64,000 bases of DNA from JANQPA01 sp964548175. GTDB taxonomy: Bacteria; Bacteroidota; Bacteroidia; Chitinophagales; Saprospiraceae. The stretch spans positions 1 through 64,000 of the forward strand of contig CAZJQS010000010.1 of assembly GCA_964548175.1 (NCBI GenBank), written 5' to 3'. Numbering within the stretch: the stretch's first letter is position 1; the number at the start of each line of letters is the position of its first letter. Below, piece after piece: positions 36,111 to 44,259 of this stretch. A program made the translations under genes and the position numbers. Below the pieces are notes generated by a model. That model ran no database searches. It was not told the DNA's origin and saw only the letters and a list, made by a program, of their open reading frames with translations.

Positions 36111-36143
36111 AGCGCGCCTTTTTTATCCTTCAAAATAGATTGC

Positions 36144-36320
36144 TCACCACCTCCAGGAACTTCCTCTGACCAGGCCTGAGAGTAGCGACAGCACCAGTAA
36201 TACGAGGAATATCCAGAAGACAATTTTGGCTATGGAAGCCACTCCTGCGGCGATGCCTCCAAATCCTAGAATAGCGGCAATTAAAGCAATGATTAATAAA
36301 CCTACAATAAGACGTAACAT
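36144..36320 (-). CDS. DUF1328 small membrane protein
   Basis: A 58-aa protein starting MLRLIVGLLIIALIAAILG, with two hydrophobic helices and GFGGIAAGVASIAKIVFWI between, the standard DUF1328 (YtjA-like) sequence. These inner-membrane proteins are often linked to envelope or osmotic stress, and the CsbD-type gene upstream on the same strand supports that. It ends LVRGSSWRW. The perfect 42-bp palindrome at 36361 separates the two. Confidence 0.88.
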   Translation of the reverse strand: MLRLIVGLLIIALIAAILGFGGIAAGVASIAKIVFWIFLVLLVLSLLSGLVRGSSWRW

Positions 36321-36360
36321 GTTTTCTTATGATTTTTTGGTGAAAAAAAAGATTGACTCT

Positions 36361-36402
36361 GAAGTTGTTTAAAGTTTCCTGCAGGAAACTTTAAACAACT
36401 TC
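36361..36402. terminator. 42-bp perfect palindrome
   Basis: GAAGTTGTTTAAAGTTTCCT and its complement are joined directly around a central CTGCAG. It lies between the CsbD-type and DUF1328 genes and probably acts as an intercistronic terminator. Confidence 0.8.
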
Positions 36403-36446
36403 TCTTTCAAGAGTTACTATTGGACTGTTGCAATAGCAATTGGTGA

Positions 36447-36644
36447 TTACCTGACGTTATTGATGAAGTCTCGAATTTCTTCTTTCGACTTACCTAACTT
36501 GTACTGGAGCCGGCCGATGAATTCTTCTTCTTTTCCTTTTTCGTACATCAAATCATCATCTTTAAGCTGAGCAAACTTCTTCTTTAATTCAGCTTTGATC
36601 TGAGTCCAGTTGCCTTGCAACTTGTCTTTCATTGCGGAGTTCAT
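36447..36644 (-). CDS. CsbD family stress protein
   Basis: 65 aa starting MNSAMKDKLQGNWTQIKAEL, with the family's W-x2-(I/L)K...K(F/W)..L(K/T)DDDL pattern and a C-terminal amphipathic helix. CsbD-like proteins accumulate in general stress in many bacteria; their molecular role is not established. Full length for the family. Next to a DUF1328 gene, a common stress-type pairing. Confidence 0.85.
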   Translation of the reverse strand: MNSAMKDKLQGNWTQIKAELKKKFAQLKDDDLMYEKGKEEEFIGRLQYKLGKSKEEIRDFINNVR

Positions 36645-36809
36645 ATAAAATTGATTTTCAGTTGGTTAAAAAATTCTCTTATGAAACGGATATTTTAATA
36701 GCCAAGTTCGATGGATGGTTAAAAGCTGCGAAATGGGGGAACGAACATATGAGCGTCAGCAGTTTTTTATAAAGAGGGAGATAAATATTTTTTTATCAAA
36801 AAAACTAAT

Positions 36810-37550
36810 ATGAAAACTATTAAAAGCATTTTAACGATTTCGATTCTTTTCCTAAGCTTGGGTATTTATGCTCAGAATGTGATCGATATTGCCGGATATT
36901 CAGAATCGGATGAAAAGGAGGAAAAGGCAGTCATTTATTCTCCCCTTCAAAAAGGCAACTTTATGATCGGCTCCGGTATTGGATTTTCCACGGCCTCTTC
37001 ACAAGTGGAGATCACGAGTGACAATGCCAATTTCGATGGCGAAGGAGGGCAATCCACGCAAATCAACTTAAGTCCGAGTATAGGTTACTTTTTTACCAAT
37101 AACTTTGCCTTTGGATTGGGTATGGACTACATATCCAACAATACTTCTACCCCGGAAAATTTTAATGATCCCAACATCAACCTGATAGAGTCGGATAATG
37201 AAGACGTATTATTCGGGCCCTTTGCGCGTGTGTATTTTCCGATACAAGATGATCGCGCCTTCTTTATCAGCGCCACGCTCGGCTTCGGCAGTTCTACTGA
37301 TGAATTCAGGTCACCTGATGGAATACAGATCGTAGATAATGATATGCTCACCACCGGCATTGGCCCGGGCTTTACGGTCATGGCGGCTGACGGATTGGCT
37401 TTGGAAGCCATTGTTCAATACAACTTCACTCGCAGCGAGAGCAACGTTGACATAGGCGAAGAGGTAAGAAAAACAGTAACGCATACTAATGCCATAGACT
37501 TTTCGGTGGGGGTAAGATATTACTTTGGAGGATTGAGGCCTATTGAATAA
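36810..37550 (+). CDS. Outer-membrane beta-barrel protein
   Basis: 246 aa with signal peptide ending GIYAQ near residue 22. The mature part alternates amphipathic strands with turns (GIGFSTASSQVEI, SIGYFFTNNFAFGLGMDYIS, VYFPIQDDRAFFISATLGF) and ends in VGVRYYFGGLRPIE, close to the terminal aromatic pattern of OmpW/OmpX-like small barrels. Eight strands can be drawn. The cargo or role is unknown. A 41-bp palindrome closes the transcript 6 bp after the stop. Confidence 0.75.
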   Translation: MKTIKSILTISILFLSLGIYAQNVIDIAGYSESDEKEEKAVIYSPLQKGNFMIGSGIGFSTASSQVEITSDNANFDGEGGQSTQINLSPSIGYFFTNNFAFGLGMDYISNNTSTPENFNDPNINLIESDNEDVLFGPFARVYFPIQDDRAFFISATLGFGSSTDEFRSPDGIQIVDNDMLTTGIGPGFTVMAADGLALEAIVQYNFTRSESNVDIGEEVRKTVTHTNAIDFSVGVRYYFGGLRPIE

Positions 37551-37556
37551 CTATTT

Positions 37557-37597
37557 CAAAGCTACCTCATCCGCCCCGGGCGGATGAGGTAGCTTTG
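37557..37597. terminator. 41-bp perfect palindrome, bidirectional terminator
   Basis: Arms of 20 nt (CAAAGCTACCTCATCCGCCC and complement) surround a single C. It sits between convergent genes and has the same 20-1-20 geometry as the palindromes at 10133 and 10332. Confidence 0.82.
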
Positions 37598-37728
37598 ATT
37601 ACTTCTCCAGCATCTCTACATTGAAGACCTTTTGTCCCAGGGTGGTGCATGCCGCATTCATGAAAACGGCAATAAGTAAGAAAGGGATAAATTGTTGAAT
37701 AATTTCCTTTTTATAGAAGTTGAACTGA

Positions 37729-38628
37729 TTAAAAATTTCTTCTTTTTCCGAATGCCACGGCCATTCCCAGCCAGGGGATAATCGCGAAACCGGCATCTGG
37801 GCCCAGTGGAATAACGCCTCCATAATCAATGGATAATCTTCTTCCTACGGTTCTTCCTCCTAAGGAAAGAATTCCAACCGTTTCATTTCCTGCATCAAAA
37901 AGATAGTTTTCAGTCAAAATATATCCTTTCCTTCCGGTCCTGATCATTCCACTTATGGTAACAGTCGGGATATTAGCCCACTGACCGTCTACAAGACCAT
38001 ATCCGATACCCATGTTGAAATTTTTGTCTCTATCACCAAAGGTCATCGTTCCATAAGCAATGCCAAAAGGACCTCCCGTATCGGCCCCTAAGATAGACCC
38101 AATCAGAGCGCCAACGCCGATGTTCAATTTTTCATGAATAGGAATAGAAACTTTGGGCGTAATCCATACAGGAGTCGGTGCTCCTGAAACCAGAAAAAGA
38201 GGCACCAATCCAAATCCCACCGAGGTCTGATCCGTTATGCCGAAACTAAATTGATTGAAGAATATCCAAATATTTTGATAGTATCCATCCCCTTTTCTCA
38301 GACCATATCCTGTAGGCCCCCATAAGTACCTCGTTGATTGCGGATTCTCCGGCCAGTACTCACCTTCAATGATTCTGGACATGGAGATCTCCTCTATGCT
38401 TTTAATGTTAGTTACCTTTATATTGATAACCCCTAACTCCCGGCTTTCGAATACAATGGTCTCACTATCTCGGCTGATAATTTTGCCGGTATAGGCATTT
38501 TCATTAAGCAGTTCAATCCTCAAGAGTTTTGAGGTGTCGGCATCTGGGGTAACCTGCCCCAGACAAGGCAGAGAAAATAAGAATATACCTCCCAGGATCA
38601 GTCCTAGCTGAAAAGAAATCTTTTGCAT
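37729..38628 (-). CDS. Secreted beta-barrel-like protein, unknown
   Basis: 299 aa with a signal peptide ending PCLGQ (about 25). A short N-terminal beta domain (LLNENAYTGKIISRDSETIVFES) resembles the Sm/LSM-like small folds often placed before Bacteroidota barrels. The rest is rich in amphipathic strands with Gly-Phe turns (TSVGFGLVPLFLV, LNIGVGALIGSILG) and ends GMAVAFGKRRNF. It is probably outer-membrane associated; function unknown. The tRNA-Pro gene lies just upstream on the same strand. Confidence 0.65.
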   Translation of the reverse strand: MQKISFQLGLILGGIFLFSLPCLGQVTPDADTSKLLRIELLNENAYTGKIISRDSETIVFESRELGVINIKVTNIKSIEEISMSRIIEGEYWPENPQSTRYLWGPTGYGLRKGDGYYQNIWIFFNQFSFGITDQTSVGFGLVPLFLVSGAPTPVWITPKVSIPIHEKLNIGVGALIGSILGADTGGPFGIAYGTMTFGDRDKNFNMGIGYGLVDGQWANIPTVTISGMIRTGRKGYILTENYLFDAGNETVGILSLGGRTVGRRLSIDYGGVIPLGPDAGFAIIPWLGMAVAFGKRRNF

Positions 38629-38641
38629 AATAATCTTTTAG

Positions 38642-38715
38642 TCGGGATGACTGGATTCGAACCAGCGGCCTCTTCGTCCCGAACGAAGCGCGCTACCGGA
38701 CTGCGCTACATCCCG
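38642..38715 (-). tRNA. tRNA-Pro (anticodon CGG)
   Basis: A complete 74-nt cloverleaf on the minus strand. The acceptor stem is CGGGATG/CATCCCG with discriminator A, the anticodon arm CTTCG-TTCGGGA-CGAAG gives anticodon CGG, and the T loop is GGTTCGAATCC. The CCA end is not encoded. Confidence 0.95.
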
Positions 38716-38756
38716 AGGAGTAGGGGTTAAGATAAAAATTTTTTATAAAAAATTTT

Positions 38757-38848
38757 ATCTTACAGTAGTTCTGCGCTACTTTCCTTCGGAATAAGAGGAA
38801 GATGTATTTTCCAAAAAAAAAATATCTTACAGTAGTTATGCGCTACTT
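38757..38848. repeat. 25-bp direct repeat beside the tRNA
   Basis: ATCTTACAGTAGTT(C/A)TGCGCTACTT occurs at 38757-38781 and 38824-38848. TGCGCTAC is also in the tRNA D-arm region. An AT-rich inverted repeat (about 38729-38762) precedes the first copy. Confidence 0.6.
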
Positions 38849-38922
38849 CCCAAAAATAAATTGAAGGAGTTGGGCAGTGTGCCAGGTGAGAACATTAAAA
38901 TTTAATTTCACGCTAAAATTTT

Positions 38923-38970
38923 TCACCGCGAAGACGCTAAGAACGCATAGACTTAGCGCCTTCGCGGTGA
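38923..38970. terminator. 19-bp hairpin of the CACCGCGAAG type
   Basis: TCACCGCGAAGACGCTAAG and CTTAGCGCCTTCGCGGTGA pair with one mismatch around a 10-nt loop. It lies between the tRNA and the esterase gene end. CACCGCGAAGA also occurs near 41863-41873. Confidence 0.55.
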
Positions 38971-39035
38971 GTTCATATTGTTTTCAATTAGTTTTCAATG
39001 TTTGGGCTTACAGTGTTGCCCAACTTCTTCTACCG

Positions 39036-40718
39036 CTAATAGTTCCACATCGAAACATCTGCTCTTGCGGGTGCATTTTTCTTCACCTGTTCCGCCATTA
39101 AAAACTGAAGATCCTTGCGATCGGGGCCCCAGCAATGAGGCTCGCCGTCGCCGTATTCTACGGTGCCGGCATAGTAGGGATTTGTTTTTTCAAGGTATTC
39201 TTCCAGTAGTTCTACGGCAGGATTAAGGTAATAGGTATCCATGTCACCGGTATAGATATGGAGTTTGCCGACCAGCTTAGGACCTACGGATGCCCAATTG
39301 TTGCGCAGGTATTGGTGCAGGTCGTATTTTTCTTTCCAGTAGGCGGCTACTTCAGGTTCGATCACACCTGTTTTCTGGTCAAACAATTCTTTGACATAGC
39401 CATCCTCGCCGATGGGGCCGAAGACGGCCTCGAAGATGTCGATCTGCTCACCGGAGCGGCCTTTTGTGCCGCGGACCAGTTCGTAGTGGTTGCGTTGCTC
39501 ATAGGTCAGACGGATCATGCCGTCGGTGAAACGATCGCTGGGTGTAGGCACCTTCAACCAGCCCCGGTTTTTGTAATACGCATTTTCATCCTTGTAGATG
39601 TTGACGGCCTGGAAGTAGTTGAAATCGACCGGATCAGGACACAGGGAGAAGGTTCCACCGAAAAAGTCGGGATTGAATATCTGCAGTGCCAGAGATTCCC
39701 AGCCGCCCGTGCTGCCGCCGGAAAGGATACGGGCATAGGGCTCGCGGATGATGCGGAAGCGTTCTTCCACATACGGTATCAATTCCTGCATGATGGCGTC
39801 GCCGTAAGGTCCGGTATTGGGAGAGTTGACGGCATAGGAATCGTCGTAATAGGGGCAGGGGTGCTGGAAGGTTACTGCGATAAAGCGTGGTGCTTCGTCA
39901 GAGTTCCAGAACTGGTAGAACTCGTAGCCGGCTCTTGCCCGCGGATTTCCCTCCCCGGGATCTTCTGTGCTGAAGCGGTTGGGTGCTGCCAGAGAGAAGT
40001 GGCCCTGGATGTAATTGACCGGATACAGGGAGGCGGTGTTTTCTTCGTATCCTTTCGGAAGCAGGACAGTGGCCCCGAGGTAGATGTCCTGCCCCCAGAA
40101 CTCGCTCAGGATCTCACTTTTGAACTTAAGCCTTTTGACCCACTTGGTGTCTTCCGGTACTTCTACAGGCGGAATGACGTTTTTGCAATCCAGTTTAATG
40201 GTCCCTCCTTTGGCGGGATCGATGGTAATCTTTTGCACGTCGCTGTACAGGTTGCCGGGAGAAATGTTGAAATGTTGTCCTTCCCACTGGTCGTTGGGCA
40301 TCCAGAGCGTGTGCCCGTCAGAACGTTCGAATTTGGTGTAGATGTTGACAAACCCCTGGACGTTGTATTCGCCGGGCGGCAGGTCAGCAAGGCTCTCCAG
40401 GGGGTAGCCGAAGGTGTTGCCGTCGATCACAGCTGCGACGCCGGGCTCCAGCCCTTCGATGTCTTCACCCCAAAATGGTTGCCCCGTGGTGCTGATCTGC
40501 AATCGCGGTTCGCGGGAATCGTCATTGGAGATGATGACATATACCCGTCCGGTGACGGCTTCTGAATGGGCGGCTTCCGGGAAAGAGATCTCAAATTTAA
40601 GGTCTGTGGAAGCATCCGCTCCTGCTGACTGGCCTGAGGGCGTACAGCCGGTAAAGGCCAGCGTGCCGGATAATGCTAAAAAAAGGAATTGATAAAGAAG
40701 GTTGCGTGTTGTTGTCAT
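39036..40718 (-). CDS. Esterase-D-type alpha/beta hydrolase lipoprotein
   Basis: A 560-aa protein with a probable lipoprotein signal (Cys25 in LAFTGCTPSG). A beta-sandwich N-terminal domain (about 35-190) precedes an alpha/beta hydrolase of the putative esterase/feruloyl-esterase group. The nucleophile is in ILSGGSTGGWESLALQ, and a conserved His lies in DGEPHCWG near the C-terminus. Likely surface-exposed or periplasmic; it may deacylate plant or algal polysaccharide. A 435-aa ORF on the opposite strand is a shadow. Confidence 0.82.
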   Translation of the reverse strand: MTTTRNLLYQFLFLALSGTLAFTGCTPSGQSAGADASTDLKFEISFPEAAHSEAVTGRVYVIISNDDSREPRLQISTTGQPFWGEDIEGLEPGVAAVIDGNTFGYPLESLADLPPGEYNVQGFVNIYTKFERSDGHTLWMPNDQWEGQHFNISPGNLYSDVQKITIDPAKGGTIKLDCKNVIPPVEVPEDTKWVKRLKFKSEILSEFWGQDIYLGATVLLPKGYEENTASLYPVNYIQGHFSLAAPNRFSTEDPGEGNPRARAGYEFYQFWNSDEAPRFIAVTFQHPCPYYDDSYAVNSPNTGPYGDAIMQELIPYVEERFRIIREPYARILSGGSTGGWESLALQIFNPDFFGGTFSLCPDPVDFNYFQAVNIYKDENAYYKNRGWLKVPTPSDRFTDGMIRLTYEQRNHYELVRGTKGRSGEQIDIFEAVFGPIGEDGYVKELFDQKTGVIEPEVAAYWKEKYDLHQYLRNNWASVGPKLVGKLHIYTGDMDTYYLNPAVELLEEYLEKTNPYYAGTVEYGDGEPHCWGPDRKDLQFLMAEQVKKNAPARADVSMWNY

Positions 40719-40888
40719 AAGTAAAATGTTTCTTTTTGTTCAAAATAGTGATTTTGTGGATCATTTTGGCTTATTATTAAGTCCAAATTATGGAACATGG
40801 GGAAGTTAGAGGCAGAAGGACGAGGATCGAAGGTTTTTCGGCAACCATTCAACTTTGGGTTTGTTAAATGGGCATTAAAATCATCTTA

Positions 40889-41056
40889 ATGAAAACCAAA
40901 ACCTGCGCCACCTGCCAGGAGGAACACACCATTTTATACAGAGTCCAGATCAACAAAGGGAAAGAATGGATTTTCGTCTGTAAAAGCTGCTGTGAAGAGC
41001 ATCGGAAGCTGCCCTATTATCGGTATGGGGGAACGTGGAAGGGGAGTCGGCATTGA
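40889..41056 (+). CDS. Small four-cysteine zinc-ribbon-like protein
   Basis: 55 aa from ATG 40889 (MKTKTCATCQEEHTILYRV); ATG 40868 would add 7 residues. Two CxxC knuckles, C-A-T-C and C-K-S-C-C, are spaced by about 27 residues around a beta hairpin, as in small zinc ribbons. No other motif. Function unknown. It ends 2 bp from the convergent regulator gene. Confidence 0.6.
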   Translation: MKTKTCATCQEEHTILYRVQINKGKEWIFVCKSCCEEHRKLPYYRYGGTWKGSRH

Positions 41057-41058
41057 AT

Positions 41059-41808
41059 TCACTTCAGCAGATTCAATCGCTGTATCACCTGCTCTTTTTC
41101 CCTGCGGCTCAGCGGCACCCCCATTTTCTCCAAATAAATCACATGCTCATCCAGGTCAATAGACTCGACTTTGTTGATGTTGACCACATAGCTGCGGTGA
41201 ACCTGAATAAAGATTTCAGGATCCAGCTTCTGATGCATTTCTTTTAAGGGCTGACGCACCAGAAACTTTTTGGCGGCCGTTTTGATCAGACAATACCGGC
41301 CGTCGGCCTCCAGGTAATAGATGTCAGCGATCTTTACCTTTTCCAGTTTGTTCCCTTTTTTAATAAACAAATGATCGGCTTGCTTTTTTTCTTCGGCCTT
41401 TTTGAATTCGTAAAGCGAATCGGGCTGGTTTTTGAGTTGCTGAAAGACCAGGTCGATGGAGCGTTGTAGCTGGATATCGGAAAAAGGTTTGACCAGGTAG
41501 CCCATGGGATTGGTTCGCGAAATTCTTCGAAAGGTATGGTCATCGTGCAATGAAGTGATGAAAATGATGGGGATGTTTTTTTCTTCCCGGATCATATCGG
41601 CCAATTCTATACCGTCATAATCCCCATCAATGTTGATGTCCATCAGGATCAGATCGGGCGCCCTTTCAGAAATGACCTGAAGAGCATCTTTGCTGTTATC
41701 CACCGTTTTGGTCAATTCATGACCGGCCTTTTCGATCAGCATTTCGAGGCGATCGGCAACGAGTGGTTCGTCTTCGACGACGAGGATTTTGCAGGTGGTT
41801 TTTTTCAT
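41059..41808 (-). CDS. LytTR-type response regulator
   Basis: 249 aa. The N-terminal receiver has acidic ED at 12-13, phospho-acceptor Asp57 (LILMDINIDG) and a conserved Lys in GYLVKPF. The C-terminal LytTR DNA-binding domain (about 145-245) has EADGRYCLIKT and VHRSYVVNINKVESI. It is transcribed 78 bp downstream of the TPR histidine kinase gene and is almost certainly its partner. The divergently read secreted-toxin-like cluster begins on the other side of the kinase, so it is a plausible target. Confidence 0.92.
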   Translation of the reverse strand: MKKTTCKILVVEDEPLVADRLEMLIEKAGHELTKTVDNSKDALQVISERAPDLILMDINIDGDYDGIELADMIREEKNIPIIFITSLHDDHTFRRISRTNPMGYLVKPFSDIQLQRSIDLVFQQLKNQPDSLYEFKKAEEKKQADHLFIKKGNKLEKVKIADIYYLEADGRYCLIKTAAKKFLVRQPLKEMHQKLDPEIFIQVHRSYVVNINKVESIDLDEHVIYLEKMGVPLSRREKEQVIQRLNLLK

Positions 41809-41886
41809 TTTTTTAGGATTGAGGACATCGTAACGCTCGAATCTTGTCTATTGATATTTTCCTCACCGCGAAGATGGATGTAAAAT

Positions 41887-44007
41887 TTAACTCACAGGTA
41901 GGGAAAAAACAAAACTCGATCCCTTGCCCAGTTCACTAAACGCCCTAATCGTTCCTTTATTCAACTCCACCAGATCTTTGCAAAGAATTAATCCCAAACC
42001 GGCCCCTTTTTCATTGGCCGTTCCTTTGCTTCGCGTTTTGTTCAGGCTAAAGATCTTTTCCAGCATTTCGGCGCTGATGCCGGTGCCCGTATCGTTGATG
42101 TTGATCTGGACCCGCTCGTTCTGGACCTCCGTGCTGACGCTGACCCTGCCGCCTTTTTCCGTAAACTTCACCGCATTGTTGATCAGGTTGCGGATGATGG
42201 TGGACACGGCGCTCAGATCGGCATAAACTTCGACCTCCTCACCGACCTTATTTTCCAGGGTAATGCCTTTCAGGGCTGCCACTTCATGATACAATCCAAT
42301 ATTTTCTTCCACGATCTCGTGTACATTAACAGCCCTGGGGTGATAGGGGATCATTCCTTTTTGTAACAGGGCCCAGTTTAAAAGGTTATCCAAAAGGTTG
42401 GTCAATTTTTTGGAGGTGCCGTCGACCCGTTCGGCCAGCCGCTTTAGTTTGCCGGTGTCCTGCTTTTTCAGATAAAATTCCATTTGCTCGCCCACGCCGT
42501 CCAGTGCCGTGATCGGACTGCGGATGTCGTGGGCAATGATGCTGAAAAAGCGGTCTTTGGTGTCGTTGAGTTGAGAAAGCTGCAGGTTTTTATCCGCCAG
42601 CTTTTTTCGGGTAATGGACAATTGGCGAAACAAATATCCACCGATGGCAAGGATCAAAAGAAGGGCCAGCGAAATGACTCCAAAAAGCTGATAGCGGGAG
42701 GTGAGTACCTTATTTTCCAGTTCGGCCCTTTCGGTGGCGGCCTGGAAACCTTCTACCTGCTGTTTGGTTCTTTCCTCTGCCATTCGGGCCTCCAGGGTTT
42801 CGGAAGCCAGGGAATCCCGGATGGTGACGGCCTCCTCAAAGTAAAACAACGCTTGTTGATAATCGCCTTTTCTTTTGGCCTGGGCCGATAGTTGTCCATA
42901 GGTGTTGGCCAGCCCGTGCTCGTCGTTTAAGCTTGTTGACAATTCCAGTTGCTGTTCCAGAATAGCAATGGCCGAATCCGGCGGCGTAAGGGTGTCACCG
43001 TAATGCACCCGCTCATAATAAATAGACTGGCAACCGGTTAAGTATTGTTTTTCGCATTCGTCGATACAGGTATCCATCAGCTCGATGGCCTTTTGAAAAT
43101 CCCGCATGGCGTAGTAGGCATTGGCCATTTCGCGCCGGACGGTAATCAGGGCGTCCGGCTCTTCCAGGCGGGTAAATACGGTTTTAGAATATTCAAGAAG
43201 GTCCAGGGCTTTTTGGGGCTGGTTTTGACTGGAGTGGTAATAGGCCATATTGATATTCACCGTGGCCCGGTCTCGGTCAGTACCCTTTTCTTTGGCAAGT
43301 TCGGCCGCCTTTTGATAGGATTCGTATTCGCCATCCAGCTCAAGAGTGCCGAGCAGCGCCCCATTATCAATATAAAATCGCACCAGGTTGCTGATAGCGT
43401 TACTTTTTTTTCCCGCCTCAATGCCTTTTCGCAAATAAACCAGGGCCTCTTCAAACATACTTTGATCCCTGGCGGCATTCAACAGGTCATTATACAATTC
43501 GACCAGCTGATCGTAATCCGGTTCTTCCTGCTTAAGGAGCAATTCTTCCATTTCCAGAAGAATGGATAATGAACGTTGGGGGAGTTGAGCATACCTCAGG
43601 ACCTGGGCGTAATAATCAAAGAAGACGATCTGGTCTTTGTCCTCCCCAAAACGTTTGATCTGGTGGTAGGCGCTATCCAGGAGAGAAATTTTCGCTGGAT
43701 TTTGGCCTGCCGTAACAAACTGTTGCACATTCAGATTATAGCTCAGGCGGTCTTTGAGCAGCGGCCGGTCGTCCGGCATAAGATCCAGGCCTTTTTGGAG
43801 GTAAAAAACCGCGCTGTCGGTCTGACCTTGTAGCTGGTAATATTCGGCCACGTCCAGGATGATCCTGGAATAACTGTCGGGATCGCCCTCGGATGCATAG
43901 ATGGCCAGGCTATCCCGGAATTGGCTTAAAGAGGGCCTGTCTTGAGCATAAAGGGCAATAGGGAGGAGTAAAATTAAGCCTAGGTTGACAAGGAAAAGTC
44001 TTTTCAT
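41887..44007 (-). CDS. TPR-containing sensor histidine kinase
   Basis: 706 aa. A signal peptide ends LYAQ. A periplasmic or cytosol-facing array of about 8 TPR repeats (30-400) is followed by a coiled coil, a transmembrane helix (LFGVISLALLLILAIGGYLF) and the kinase core. The H-box His is His493 in AHDIRSP, the N-box is NLINNAVKF and the G1 box is DTGTGIS, all intact. This is a common Bacteroidota kinase type paired with LytTR regulators; the signal is unknown. Confidence 0.92.
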   Translation of the reverse strand: MKRLFLVNLGLILLLPIALYAQDRPSLSQFRDSLAIYASEGDPDSYSRIILDVAEYYQLQGQTDSAVFYLQKGLDLMPDDRPLLKDRLSYNLNVQQFVTAGQNPAKISLLDSAYHQIKRFGEDKDQIVFFDYYAQVLRYAQLPQRSLSILLEMEELLLKQEEPDYDQLVELYNDLLNAARDQSMFEEALVYLRKGIEAGKKSNAISNLVRFYIDNGALLGTLELDGEYESYQKAAELAKEKGTDRDRATVNINMAYYHSSQNQPQKALDLLEYSKTVFTRLEEPDALITVRREMANAYYAMRDFQKAIELMDTCIDECEKQYLTGCQSIYYERVHYGDTLTPPDSAIAILEQQLELSTSLNDEHGLANTYGQLSAQAKRKGDYQQALFYFEEAVTIRDSLASETLEARMAEERTKQQVEGFQAATERAELENKVLTSRYQLFGVISLALLLILAIGGYLFRQLSITRKKLADKNLQLSQLNDTKDRFFSIIAHDIRSPITALDGVGEQMEFYLKKQDTGKLKRLAERVDGTSKKLTNLLDNLLNWALLQKGMIPYHPRAVNVHEIVEENIGLYHEVAALKGITLENKVGEEVEVYADLSAVSTIIRNLINNAVKFTEKGGRVSVSTEVQNERVQININDTGTGISAEMLEKIFSLNKTRSKGTANEKGAGLGLILCKDLVELNKGTIRAFSELGKGSSFVFSLPVS

Positions 44008-44259
44008 TGGATGCTTAGGTTAGCTGTTGTCAAATAACGTTAGGCAATTTCTGAATATAAAAATAAGATAAAAGTCTGGACCGTTAAGTTCCTGTTTAAT
44101 ATTCTGACTCACCACCGCTGATATCCTTAATTTGACCATTCATAACAAACTGAATTACCGCTGATGACCAGTTCGGGGCAAGTTAAAGGATGGGTTGATA
44201 TTTTTATAGTGAACGAAAAAAGCTATTTAGAAAACAAGTCTACTAAATAAACAACCATC

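Noticed and set aside
39258..40565. 435-aa open frame opposite the esterase lipoprotein gene
   Set aside because: The minus-strand frame has a lipoprotein signal, hydrolase motifs and full length; the antisense frame has no recognisable motif and is a codon-bias shadow.
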